Assembly (NCBI RefSeq): GCF_020511115.1
Contig: NZ_JAJAVH010000004.1
Span: 310,001 to 374,000 of the forward strand
Source: Luteimonas panaciterrae
GTDB taxonomy: Bacteria; Pseudomonadota; Gammaproteobacteria; Xanthomonadales; Xanthomonadaceae
DNA: 64,000 bases
Reading direction: 5' to 3'
Below are positions 27,995 through 35,996 of the stretch, piece by piece; positions within the stretch are counted from its first letter, which is position 1, and every line of letters begins with the position of its first letter. A program made the translations under genes and the position numbers. Under the pieces are notes generated by a model. The model was not told where the DNA came from, did not search any database, and saw nothing but the letters and a program-made list of their open reading frames with translations.

Positions 27995-28798
27995 TTACGG
28001 TGCTTCGGTATTGCGTTCGGCGACAAGGCAATCACCGAAACCGGAATGCAAAACGCCGATGGCGAGGTTCGCGATACAGGTCGCTTCGACATCAGGCGTG
28101 ATCCCGATGAGCCCCTGGGCATCGGTCGTGCGCATCATCATCGTGTTGTGGATGAACTTGGGCCGCTGGGAATGGCGCACTTCGACGGCGACATTGCGAT
28201 ATGGCTCGGAGGCAGTGAAGTCCAGAAACTGATTCCCGACGACCTGCACGTCGGCGGAGCCGTCGAGCAGCAACCCGACAACCGAAGAACCATGCGAGCC
28301 GGCGATGACGTTGTTCATCACCACGGCCCGATCCGCCAGATAGAGCTGGATGTTTTCCTGCCAGGCGGCATAAGGATTGTCGTAGTTGATGATCCTGTTC
28401 CCGATCAATTTGGAATCGCGGGCATAGACCGAGATCGCTGCGATTCTCGATTTAGAGATCGTGTTGTTGACCAGCTGGCTGTGATCACCCGAACGAAGAT
28501 AGATACCGATCTGGAAATTGTTGATCTGGCAATTTCGAACCGTTACGTCTGCCGCGGAATCGATATAGACGCCGGCAAATTGCGTGCCGGAATCATCGGC
28601 GATCGCGTGCCCTTGGCAATCCAGTTCGACGTCCCCGCCGACGATGGAGAGCGGGATACCACGATCCGCAGCCAGGCAATAGGAGCCGGAATCGACGATC
28701 TGATAGGTATCGTCGGCAACGACGGTATCGCACGCGCCGGCATCCGCGCTGGATATCAGACCCGACAAGATTAGAAACGCAACAAGAACAGTACGCAT
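27995..28798 (-). CDS. Secreted right-handed beta-helix protein
   Basis: A 267-residue exported protein. Residues 1-20 are a signal peptide (ending SSADA). The body has repeated short strands of beta-helix type: VELDCQGHAI, VTVRNCQINNFQIGIYLRSGD, VNNTISKSRIAAISVYAR, GNRIINYDNPYA, MNNVIAGSHGSSVVGLLLDGS and FIHNTMMMRTTD, resembling NosD/pectate-lyase-like PbH1 coils. Such proteins often bind or cleave polysaccharides, but no catalytic residues are recognisable. The start at 28798 has a GGGGGA ribosome-binding site and removes an unneeded upstream extension. Codon use is visibly less GC-rich than in the neighbours. Confidence 0.78.
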   Translation of the reverse strand: MRTVLVAFLILSGLISSADAGACDTVVADDTYQIVDSGSYCLAADRGIPLSIVGGDVELDCQGHAIADDSGTQFAGVYIDSAADVTVRNCQINNFQIGIYLRSGDHSQLVNNTISKSRIAAISVYARDSKLIGNRIINYDNPYAAWQENIQLYLADRAVVMNNVIAGSHGSSVVGLLLDGSADVQVVGNQFLDFTASEPYRNVAVEVRHSQRPKFIHNTMMMRTTDAQGLIGITPDVEATCIANLAIGVLHSGFGDCLVAERNTEAP

Positions 28799-29299
28799 GA
28801 ATCCCCCGATTGATGACAACAATGGATGAAAATGACCGCATGCCATCCTTGGCGCGCGGAATTTCCGGATACGCGATCCGCGTTACGGTTTTTCGCAGTT
28901 CTCGATCGCCGTGGTGCAACGAGCGATGCCAGCCACCCCATCCTCGCCAAGGTTGGTCACGAGACCGACAAAGACATTGTCCTCGCACAGATCAGGACGC
29001 ATGAGCGGCACCACCACATTGGGGACACGCGATACGTTGCATCCTGATCTCCGATAGATGGTTTGCCGATCCCCGGCCGGGCTCAATCGATGTCGATAGG
29101 CGGTGGTCCACGGCGTAAAGCCTCTGCATCCGCATGCCGGACATGCAGTGACCAGTCTTCGTATCGAGATTTCCCCAGCGGCCTTTTCGGCAAGACAATC
29201 GTACGTGGACGATGTCTCAGGGACTAAGACGGGAAGCGTCGACGACGCAAATTTCGTGAAGCAAAATCGCTATTTAGCGCGATTTCGCCTCGCTCGGAA
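28799..29299. other. AT-richer gene-poor spacer
   Basis: About 500 bases with no convincing gene. A minus-strand frame covering 28883-29086 (and open further upstream) encodes a Cys-spaced segment with RPDLCEDNVFVG and ENCEKP at its end; I do not recognise it, and it may be a remnant of another secreted protein upstream of the beta-helix gene. The region also holds the leader of that gene and, at the right end, a hairpin after the minus-strand gene at 29300. Confidence 0.5.
29264..29285 (-). terminator. Hairpin downstream of the MetA-like gene
   Basis: Arms AAATCGC and GCGATTT separated by 8 bases, 15 bases past the stop of the minus-strand gene at 29300. Read on the minus strand the stem is followed by TTGCTT, a weak T-rich tail. 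Confidence 0.5.
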
Positions 29300-30121
29300 T
29301 CAGGGGAAATAAAGCGCCATGCCGATACCGCCCTGCCAATCGGGACTGTCATCGTCGAGCCCGCGCAGGAACGAGGCATCCAGTTGCAATCGCGCGGTGG
29401 CCATCCACGTCACACCACCGCCCGCGACACGGGTGCGCGCCGCGCCGGTGCCGTAGCCGGCCTCGACATAGCCTCCGACGTCCTCGCCGAGCGGAAACGC
29501 GAAGCTGGGCGAGAACATCCAGCCGCGCCCGCTGTCGCCCCAGCTGCGGTCGGCGTACAGCGAGACGCTGGTATCCGACGGAAGTGCCCAGGTGCCGGTG
29601 ATGCCGACGTCGTAGTCGTGGCCGCCGTCGCCGATCGGTGCTTCGCCGAACGGCAAAGTGGCCGTGGCCAGCACCGCCCATGTGAAGTCATCACTGCTGG
29701 TCGCCGGCGCCCATTTCACGCTGGCCCAACCGTCACCACCGCCATGTTCGCTGCTGTGCTCGCCGCGTCCGCGTACTTTCACGCCGCCGAAGCTGTTCGC
29801 GCCCAGTTGCAGTTCGAGTGTGTCGGCCACGCCGAAACGCAGCAGCGTGTCGGCGATCCATGTGGTCGTGCGTATGCCATCGGTGCGATCCGTGCTGGCA
29901 TCCGGCAGCCCCTGTTCCCATGCGAACGTGCCACGCGGCAAGGTTTCGGTGGCGAAAGCGATGCCGGGCCGATCGAATGCGGGCGCTGCATCATCGGCAT
30001 GTGCCGGTCCCGCAAGCAATGCGACGAACAAGAGGGGGACGCGGAAAAACGCGTCCGATCCGAATGAGAGTCTCGCGCTACCAGACCAAGTCATCAGGGA
30101 CTTGGTATTGGGGGTCCGCAT
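29300..30121 (-). CDS. Outer-membrane beta-barrel protein of the phenol MetA-pathway type
   Basis: A 273-residue exported protein. After a hydrophobic segment ending PAHADDA (about residue 42) comes a series of alternating strands ending in a C-terminal GGIGMALYFP, the aromatic-ended last strand of an outer-membrane barrel. GTFAWEQGLP, ELQLGANSFGGVKVRG and VLATATLPFGEAPIG fit the MetA-pathway (Phenol_MetA_deg) transporter-like family; the substrate is unknown. The start at 30121 has a GGAAG site but overlaps the DUF2058 gene by 44 bases; an ATG at 30094 would still overlap by 17. Confidence 0.7.
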   Translation of the reverse strand: MRTPNTKSLMTWSGSARLSFGSDAFFRVPLLFVALLAGPAHADDAAPAFDRPGIAFATETLPRGTFAWEQGLPDASTDRTDGIRTTTWIADTLLRFGVADTLELQLGANSFGGVKVRGRGEHSSEHGGGDGWASVKWAPATSSDDFTWAVLATATLPFGEAPIGDGGHDYDVGITGTWALPSDTSVSLYADRSWGDSGRGWMFSPSFAFPLGEDVGGYVEAGYGTGAARTRVAGGGVTWMATARLQLDASFLRGLDDDSPDWQGGIGMALYFP

Positions 30122-30734
30122 ACGGATCGTCTTCCGAGGACGCGTTCGGATCCACCTTGAGCGCGACGGACGGTGCGAACAATGCCTCGGCCTGCGCCAG
30201 CATCAGCGCATCCACCAACAGATAGCGTCCGTTGAGCTGCACCACGCCGAGCTCACCGGCATTGAGCGCCTTGAGCTGATCGGCGTTGACGTAGATGCGC
30301 TTGATCTTGCCGCCATAGTCGAAATGACGAGCGATATCCGCATTCGCGTCATTGAGCGCCTTGCCTTCGAGCAGCTCCGCCAGCTTCGCGCGTGCTTCGC
30401 GACGCTGACGCGCTTCCTCCTGCTTCAGGCGTTCCGCCTCGATGCGCTCGTCTTTTTCCTTCTGCGCGCGGATCGCGTAGGCCTTGGCCAGGTCGATGTC
30501 TTCCTGCCTGCGCGGCTTGCCGTGATGGTGCGGCTTGTTCTGTGGCTTGTTCTGCGACGGCTGCGGGCGCGCGCCCTGCCCCGGCTTGTTGCCGCCACGC
30601 GCTTCGTTCGGGCGTGGCTTGCCGGGCTTCGCGCCGTCGCGTCGAGGCGCTTTGGGATCGTGCTTCTTGGAATCTGGTTTCGGCGCCGGCTTGAAACCGA
30701 GGCCGAGCAGCTGGTCGCGCAGGCTGTCGCTCAT
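30078..30734 (-). CDS. DUF2058 (YaiL-like) protein
   Basis: A 218-residue cytoplasmic protein. The N-terminus MSDSLRDQLLGLGF and the C-terminal domain (FDYGGKIKRIYVNADQLKALNAGELGVV) match DUF2058. Between them is a basic, low-complexity Lys/Pro/Gln segment (residues 15-75) and a charged helix (75-125), both typical of the family. Function unknown; an RNA-binding role has been suggested only from the basic region. It lies 57 bases downstream of slyX. Confidence 0.88.
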   Translation of the reverse strand: MSDSLRDQLLGLGFKPAPKPDSKKHDPKAPRRDGAKPGKPRPNEARGGNKPGQGARPQPSQNKPQNKPHHHGKPRRQEDIDLAKAYAIRAQKEKDERIEAERLKQEEARQRREARAKLAELLEGKALNDANADIARHFDYGGKIKRIYVNADQLKALNAGELGVVQLNGRYLLVDALMLAQAEALFAPSVALKVDPNASSEDDPYADPQYQVPDDLVW

Positions 30735-30791
30735 GGAGAAATATTCTGCCGCAAGTGAGGCGAAACGGAAGCCGTCGGCTCGTGCGGGCGT

Positions 30792-31007
30792 TCAGTAGTG
30801 AGGCGGTGGCGGTTCGTCGGCCGGATCGGCGTAGAGCGCACCGCGGGATTGTTTCAGCTCCTCGAGCGCGCGGCGCAGCAGATCGGTCTGCCGCGCCACT
30901 TCCCGCCGCATCTCGGCCAGGGCGTCGTTCAGTTCGGCCAAGGTCTGATCCTGGAACGCCAATCGCGTCTCCAGCTCCACCAGCCGCTGTTCGAAGTCCT
31001 CCGCCAT
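30792..31007 (-). CDS. slyX: SlyX family protein
   Basis: A 71-residue coiled-coil protein (residues 5-55: LVELETRLAFQDQTLAELND) ending PPPPHY, the diagnostic SlyX C-terminus. Function unknown. It starts four bases after the stop of the UDP-glucose dehydrogenase gene, so it is the next gene of that unit. Confidence 0.92.
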   Translation of the reverse strand: MAEDFEQRLVELETRLAFQDQTLAELNDALAEMRREVARQTDLLRRALEELKQSRGALYADPADEPPPPHY

Positions 31008-31011
31008 CGGA

Positions 31012-32358
31012 TCAGGCCGCCTGGAGAGAGCGTCCGCGCCCGATGCCGTAGTACGCGAGTCCCGCGTTCTCGACTTCGCCGGGTTCGTACAGATTGCGCC
31101 CGTCGAAGATCACCCCATCGCGCAGCCGCGCTTTCAGGCGGGCGAAATCGGGGCTGCGGAACTGCTTCCATTCGGTGACGACGACCAGGGCATCGGCATC
31201 GCGCAGCGCTTCGTCGGCGCTGCTGCACAAGACCAGATCGTCGCGTTCCCCGAAGATACGCCGGGTTTCCTCCATCGCCTCCGGATCGTAGGCCTGCGCC
31301 TTGACACCGGCTTCCCAGAGTTGCTGCAACAGGCGCCGGCTGGAGGCTTCGCGCATGTCGTCGGTATTGGGCTTGAACGCGAGCCCCCACACAGCGATGG
31401 TCTTGCCGCGCAGCGCTTCGGTGCCGCCGTAGTGCCGCTGCATCAATTCGAACAGATGACCTTTCTGATGATCGTTCACCGCCTCGACCGCGTTGAGCAG
31501 CGTCGGCGCATGGCCGTGCTGCTGCGCAGTGCGTGCCAGCGCCTGCACGTCCTTCGGGAAGCAGGAGCCGCCGTAACCGGCGCCCGGATAGATGAAATGC
31601 CAGCCGATGCGCGGATCGGAACCGATGCCCTGGCGCACCATCTCGACATCGGCGCCAACCTTCTCGGCGATGTTGGCGATTTCGTTCATGAAGCTGATCT
31701 TGGTCGCCAGCATGGCGTTGGCCGCGTACTTGGTCAGCTCGGCCGAACGCACGTCCATCACCACGATGCGATCGTGGTTGCGGTTGAACGGTGCGTACAG
31801 ACGACGCAGCCGTTCGACCGCCCTGGGATTGTCGGAACCGATGACGATGCGGTCGGGACGCATGCAGTCCTCGACCGCGGCGCCTTCCTTCAGGAACTCG
31901 GGGTTGGAGACGACATCGAAGGCGATCTCGACGTTGCGGGCTGCGAGCGCATTGGCGATCGCCGTCCGCACCTTGTCCGCGGTGCCGACGGGGACCGTCG
32001 ATTTATCGACGATCACCGCCGGGCGGTCGAGGTGTTCGCCGACGGTTCTGGCCACCGCCAGCACGTACTGCAGGTCGGCGCTGCCGTCCTCGTCCGGCGG
32101 CGTGCCCACGGCGATGAAGATGACATCGCCGTGGGCGACGGCTTGCGCCGCGTCCGTCGTGAAACGCAGGCGGCCGGCCGCATGGTTGGCCTTCACCATC
32201 GGCTCGAGACCGGGCTCGTAGATCGGGATTACGCCGTTGTTGAGGCCATCGACCTTTGCCTGGTCGATGTCCACGCACACGACGTCATGCCCAACCTCGG
32301 CCAGGCACGTTCCCGTGACCAGGCCGACATAACCCGTTCCAAAAATCGCTACCCGCAT
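31012..32358 (-). CDS. ugd: UDP-glucose 6-dehydrogenase
   Basis: A 448-residue NAD-dependent enzyme oxidising UDP-glucose to UDP-glucuronate in two steps, for surface polysaccharide or lipid A modification. [16 protein letters not shown] is the N-terminal NAD-binding site; [16 protein letters not shown] holds the catalytic Cys266; [15 protein letters not shown] marks the C-terminal domain. Length fits the family. No polysaccharide cluster is adjacent. It lies downstream of two FKBP genes. Confidence 0.96.
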   Translation of the reverse strand: MRVAIFGTGYVGLVTGTCLAEVGHDVVCVDIDQAKVDGLNNGVIPIYEPGLEPMVKANHAAGRLRFTTDAAQAVAHGDVIFIAVGTPPDEDGSADLQYVLAVARTVGEHLDRPAVIVDKSTVPVGTADKVRTAIANALAARNVEIAFDVVSNPEFLKEGAAVEDCMRPDRIVIGSDNPRAVERLRRLYAPFNRNHDRIVVMDVRSAELTKYAANAMLATKISFMNEIANIAEKVGADVEMVRQGIGSDPRIGWHFIYPGAGYGGSCFPKDVQALARTAQQHGHAPTLLNAVEAVNDHQKGHLFELMQRHYGGTEALRGKTIAVWGLAFKPNTDDMREASSRRLLQQLWEAGVKAQAYDPEAMEETRRIFGERDDLVLCSSADEALRDADALVVVTEWKQFRSPDFARLKARLRDGVIFDGRNLYEPGEVENAGLAYYGIGRGRSLQAA

Positions 32359-32396
32359 TCAACTACTCCGTATGCAACCGACAGGTTCCGTTTCGC

Positions 32397-33227
32397 TTAC
32401 TTCTTCGCGGCGGGTGCGCCCGGCGCGGCGGCGGGGGCTCCGGGCTTCATGATTTCCAGAAGCTCCACTTCGAACACCAGCGTCGCGTTCGGCGGAATCG
32501 GGCCGCCCGGCGTGCCCTGCTCGCCATAGCCGAGCTTGCTCGGAATGAACAGCTTGTACTTACTGCCCACCGGCATCAGCTGCACGCCTTCGGCCCAACC
32601 CGGCGCGACCTGGTTGAGCGGGAAGATGGCGGGTTCGCCGCGATCGTAGGAGCTGTCGAACACCTTGCCGTCGAGCAGTTCGCCCTTGTAGTGCACGCGG
32701 ACGGTATCGGTGGCGGTCGGCTTCGGACCCTTGCCTTCGGTCAGCACCTGGTACTGCAGGCCGGAGGCCGTCGTCTGCACGCCCGCCTTCTTGCCGTTCT
32801 CGGCGAAGAACTTCTCGCCTTCTGCGGCGTTCTTCTTCTTGTCTTCTTCCATCTTGGCCAGCTGCTTGGCCTGCATTTCCTGGGCGAAGGTCTGTCCGAC
32901 CTTCTGCGCCTGCTCGTCGGTCAGCAGCAGCTTGCCGCCGTCGAGGGTCGTCTTCAGCGCCTTGGTGAGGGTGTCGAAATCGATCTCGTCCTTGATCTGC
33001 TTCAGCGACTTGCCCATCTCCATGCCGATCATGTAGCTCGCCTGTTCCTTCGTGGTCTTCAGGCCGCTGCTCTTGGCGATGTCGTCCGCGCCGGCCTTGT
33101 CGGCGCCCTTCTCGGCCGACTTGTCTTCAGGTTTGGCGCCGTCCTCGATCTTCTTGCAGGCGGCGAAGCCGATCACCAGCGAGGCGGCCAGCAGCCCGGT
33201 GGCGGCGGTACGGAAGTGGGATGTCAT
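32397..33227 (-). CDS. FKBP-type peptidyl-prolyl isomerase, predicted lipoprotein
   Basis: A 276-residue isomerase. Residues 1-24 are a lipoprotein signal with a GFAAC lipobox (Cys24), so it should be anchored to a membrane facing the periplasm. An FKBP_N dimerisation region (about 55-145) precedes the FKBP catalytic domain (about 155-260: YQVLTEGKGPKPTATDTVRVHY, FDSSYDRGEPAIFPLNQV), followed by an Ala/Pro/Gly tail. This is the FkpA/Mip arrangement. It assists folding of exported proteins. It is adjacent to a second, longer FKBP gene. Confidence 0.92.
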   Translation of the reverse strand: MTSHFRTAATGLLAASLVIGFAACKKIEDGAKPEDKSAEKGADKAGADDIAKSSGLKTTKEQASYMIGMEMGKSLKQIKDEIDFDTLTKALKTTLDGGKLLLTDEQAQKVGQTFAQEMQAKQLAKMEEDKKKNAAEGEKFFAENGKKAGVQTTASGLQYQVLTEGKGPKPTATDTVRVHYKGELLDGKVFDSSYDRGEPAIFPLNQVAPGWAEGVQLMPVGSKYKLFIPSKLGYGEQGTPGGPIPPNATLVFEVELLEIMKPGAPAAAPGAPAAKK

Positions 33228-33296
33228 CGTTGGGTAACTCCTGGGATATGGGAAAGCGGACGAAGACCGGCGATCTGCAGGCCGGTGGGTGGAAAA

Positions 33297-34232
33297 TCAG
33301 AGGATATCGAGCAATTCGACATCGAAGACGAGGGTGGAGTTCGCGCCGATGCCGGGGCCGCCCTTTTCGCCGTAAGCGAGGTTGCCCGGAATCCAGAACC
33401 GGTATTTCGCGCCGACCGGCATCATCGAGACGCCTTCGGTCCAGCCCGCGATGACTTGGTTCAGGCCGAATTCGGCCGGCTCGCCACGCTTGTAGGAGCT
33501 GTCGAACACCGTGCCGTCGAGCAGCGTGCCCTCGTAGTTGACGCGAACGTGGTCGCTCGGCAGCGGACGTTTGCCCGATCCCTGGCGCAGCACCATGTAC
33601 TGCAGACCCGAGGGCGTGGTGAAGACGCCCTTGACGGTCTTGTTCTTGGCGAGGAATTCGCGGCCCGCGGCTTCATTCTTCTCACCGACCTTGGCGGTTT
33701 CGGCCTGCATGCGCTCGCCCAGCGACTTGCGCACCGCATCCATCTCGGCATCGGTCAGCAGCGATTTGCCGTCGGCGAAACGCGTGCGCACGGCCTGCAT
33801 CAGCGTCGGCAGATCGATCTGGTCCTTCAGCGGCTGCAGCGAGCGGCCCACTTCGATGCCCAGGAACAATCCGGCCTTGTCCTTGGCGACTTCCGGCGGC
33901 GGCGTTCCCGGCGCCACGCCCGGCAGCGGCTGACCGTTGCGCGCGGCGATGCGCATCATCAGCGTCTTGCCGATCGTCATGGCCTCGGCTTCCTCGAGCA
34001 ACGGCTTGCCGCCGTCGAGGCTGTTGCGGATCGAGCGCTCCAGCGCGGCCAGGTCGATGTCCTGGGCGGCGGGCTGGAACGAACGCCCCACGTCCATGCC
34101 GATCGTGTAGCTGACCTTGTCGCGTTCGCTGACCAGCGCGGGCTTGTCTTGCGCCAAGACGGGAGTCATGGTCGCCAACTGCGCGACCGCGACCATCGAC
34201 AGCACGGCGACGCCGCGCAGTAAAAACTTCAT
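33297..34232 (-). CDS. FKBP-type peptidyl-prolyl isomerase with duplicated N-terminal domain
   Basis: A 311-residue periplasmic isomerase with a signal peptide (ending PVLA, about residue 27) and an FKBP catalytic domain at about 205-305 (YMVLRQGSGKRPLPSDHVRVNY, FDSSYKRGEPAEFGLNQVI). The N-terminal region has two copies of the FKBP_N motif: SYTIGMDVGRSFQP near residue 40 and LFLGIEVGRSLQPLKDQID near residue 118. The neighbour at 32397 has only one. The doubling suggests an altered dimerisation or chaperone surface. Confidence 0.9.
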   Translation of the reverse strand: MKFLLRGVAVLSMVAVAQLATMTPVLAQDKPALVSERDKVSYTIGMDVGRSFQPAAQDIDLAALERSIRNSLDGGKPLLEEAEAMTIGKTLMMRIAARNGQPLPGVAPGTPPPEVAKDKAGLFLGIEVGRSLQPLKDQIDLPTLMQAVRTRFADGKSLLTDAEMDAVRKSLGERMQAETAKVGEKNEAAGREFLAKNKTVKGVFTTPSGLQYMVLRQGSGKRPLPSDHVRVNYEGTLLDGTVFDSSYKRGEPAEFGLNQVIAGWTEGVSMMPVGAKYRFWIPGNLAYGEKGGPGIGANSTLVFDVELLDIL

Positions 34233-34349
34233 CCTGTAACTCTCCGTGAGTGGGATTGCATTGGAGCGAGCGCGGCCGAATCCGCGCTGCCGCCGCCTAG
34301 GCGAGGCCGGCTATTGTCGCGGGCGCCGCGCGCAGGGGCAAACCTGCAA

Positions 34350-34376
34350 GGGCGGACCTGTGAACAGGTCCAGCCC
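34350..34376 (-). terminator. Hairpin downstream of the glutathione peroxidase gene
   Basis: Perfect GGACCTG/CAGGTCC arms (34354-34360, 34365-34371) around TGAA, extended by GGGC/GCCC with one bulged base. It lies 14 bases past the stop of the minus-strand glutathione peroxidase gene and before the FKBP gene. No T-tract. Confidence 0.55.
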
Positions 34377-34389
34377 GGGACGATGAAAC

Positions 34390-34956
34390 TCAGCGGCCCG
34401 CACGGGGGCGCGGCGCCTTCAACGCCTGCTCGATCGCGGCCACGACTTCGGGGGCATCCGGCTTGACCTTGCTGCCAAAATTGGCGGCCACCTTGCCATC
34501 GCGTCCGATCACGTACTTGTGAAAGTTCCACTTGGGCTCTTCGCCTGTGGCGGCTTTCAGGTCCTTGTACAAAGGCGTCGCATCCGGCCCGACCACGTGG
34601 ACTTTCTGGAACATCGGGAACTTCACGCCGTAGGTCAGCGTGCAGAATTCCTGGATCTTCTTCTCGTCGTCGAATTCCTGCGCCTTGAAATCACCCGACG
34701 GAAATCCGAGCACGGCGAATCCCTGCGCCTTGTATTTGGCATGCAGGCCTTCCAGCGCCTCGAACTGCGGCGTGAATCCGCATTTGCTGGCGGTGTTGAC
34801 GATCAGCAGCACGTCGCCGCCATATGTCTTGGCCAGATCGACCGGCTGCTTCCCCGCCAGCGGCCGGTAGCTGCGGTCCAGCAGGCCGCCTGTCGCCGCC
34901 ACGGCCGCTCCGCAGAGCAGAAGCAGCAGAGATGCAACGTAAGTCTTTGATTTCAT
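34390..34956 (-). CDS. Exported glutathione peroxidase family protein
   Basis: A 188-residue thiol peroxidase. A signal peptide (residues 1-21) points to the periplasm. LIVNTASKCGFTPQ holds the peroxidatic Cys59 in place of selenocysteine, GFPSGDFKAQE has the Gly/Asn-region variant (GDF where many have NQF), and PKWNFHKYVI gives the conserved Trp-Asn. Bacterial Cys-type GPx enzymes usually use thioredoxin as the reductant. It is divergent from the GntR/ABC operon. Confidence 0.9.
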   Translation of the reverse strand: MKSKTYVASLLLLLCGAAVAATGGLLDRSYRPLAGKQPVDLAKTYGGDVLLIVNTASKCGFTPQFEALEGLHAKYKAQGFAVLGFPSGDFKAQEFDDEKKIQEFCTLTYGVKFPMFQKVHVVGPDATPLYKDLKAATGEEPKWNFHKYVIGRDGKVAANFGSKVKPDAPEVVAAIEQALKAPRPRAGR

Positions 34957-35030
34957 TTATACATTCCTGGATCCACACAAGCGCTGGCAAGAGTATGACT
35001 TTAGTTGGGTGTTCGCGGCAGTGAATTCTG

Positions 35031-35058
35031 TTGACGCCCCGTGTTTTGGTGTTATAGT
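35031..35058 (+). promoter_or_regulatory. Sigma-70-type promoter of the GntR/ABC operon
   Basis: TTGACG at 35031-35036 and TATAGT at 35053-35058 with a 16-base spacer. It lies 38 bases before the first start codon of the operon and is overlapped by a palindrome. Confidence 0.65.
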
Positions 35059-35070
35059 TAGATACAACAC
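35049..35070 (+). promoter_or_regulatory. Palindrome on the -10, putative YtrA-type operator
   Basis: GTGTT and AACAC arms with a TA/TA inner match give 8 of 11 symmetric pairs over 22 bases. It covers the -10. The shape fits the GTGT...ACAC operators of YtrA-subfamily GntR regulators, one of which is the second gene of this operon, so autorepression is likely. Confidence 0.6.
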
Positions 35071-35095
35071 CGATCACCCAGGAAGGACGCCCGCC

Positions 35096-35608
35096 ATGCA
35101 CCGCAAACTGCACAACTCCCTGCTGGCCTTCTCCATCGTCGGGCTGCTCCTGGCCGGAGGATTCCTCATCGGCCGTCCCGTCGCAACATCGCCTGAGATC
35201 GCCCCGACGCTCGCCGAGGCTTCGACCGCCCAGGCGGAAGCCCGGCGCATCGAAGCTGACGCCAAAGCCGCCGTGGCCAATGCCCGCGCCGCCATCGCCG
35301 ACGCGCGCGCCAAGGCCCTGGAAGTCCGGATCGAGGCCAAGGCTAACGCGTTGGCGGCCAAGCTCGAAGCCAAGGCCAATGCCGGCGCCGACGTCGGCGA
35401 GGTCGTCGCCGCCGCACTGGCGCTGACCACCGAACTCACCACCGATGCCGCGCTGGGTGCCGCCCTGCACGCGAGCCAGATCAGTGCCGCGGTCGAACCG
35501 GCGGCCGAGCCCGTCCGGTCACGCAAGTCCAAGTCGCACCGGCTGCGCAACGCCTTCGCCGTTCCTTATTTTTCCTTCGCACGCGGGCTGCGTCGCAGCG
35601 GGAGCTGA
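35096..35608 (+). CDS. Membrane-anchored Ala-rich coiled-coil protein, first gene of the YtrA operon
   Basis: A 170-residue protein with one hydrophobic segment (about 8-26), then an Ala/Glu/Lys-rich helix (about 40-115) with repeated AEARRIEADAKAAVANARAA-like phasing, likely a periplasmic coiled coil. The C-terminus is basic. I know no family for it. The ATG at 35096 follows an AGGAAGG site. It ends four bases before the GntR gene, so it belongs to the GntR/ABC unit; helping the transporter or linking it to the envelope is only a guess. Confidence 0.75.
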   Translation: MHRKLHNSLLAFSIVGLLLAGGFLIGRPVATSPEIAPTLAEASTAQAEARRIEADAKAAVANARAAIADARAKALEVRIEAKANALAAKLEAKANAGADVGEVVAAALALTTELTTDAALGAALHASQISAAVEPAAEPVRSRKSKSHRLRNAFAVPYFSFARGLRRSGS

Positions 35609-35612
35609 GCAG

Positions 35613-35996
35613 ATGACGGGAATCCAATGGAGTGATGGCGCCCCCATCTATCGCCAACTCAAGGAACGCGTGGTGGCGATGATGCTCGACGGGGTGCTCA
35701 AACCCGGCGACGCCCTGCCCTCGGTACGGCAGGTGGCCGCCGAATACCAACTCAATCCGATCACAGTCTCGCGCGCCTACCAGGAGCTTGCCGACGAGGC
35801 GCTTGTCGAAAAACGCAGAGGACTCGGCATGTACGTGACCGAAGAAGCATCAAGGAAGCTGCTCTCCAACGAGCGCGAGCGTTTCCTCAAGGAAGAGTGG
35901 CCACTGGTGATGGAGCGCATCCAGCGCCTGGGGCTGTCGATGGAGGATCTGCTCAAGCCTGATGTACAGGCACCGAAGCAGGGAGAAGGCGCATGA
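35613..35996 (+). CDS. GntR-family regulator, YtrA subfamily
   Basis: A 127-residue regulator with a GntR winged helix at about 8-76 (PIYRQLKERVV, LPSVRQVAAEYQLNPITVSRAYQEL) and a short C-terminal helical region, the small layout of the YtrA subfamily. These regulators usually repress the ABC-transporter operon that encodes them, often induced by envelope stress. A GGGAG site precedes the ATG. Its stop overlaps the next ATG in ATGA. Confidence 0.92.
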   Translation: MTGIQWSDGAPIYRQLKERVVAMMLDGVLKPGDALPSVRQVAAEYQLNPITVSRAYQELADEALVEKRRGLGMYVTEEASRKLLSNERERFLKEEWPLVMERIQRLGLSMEDLLKPDVQAPKQGEGA

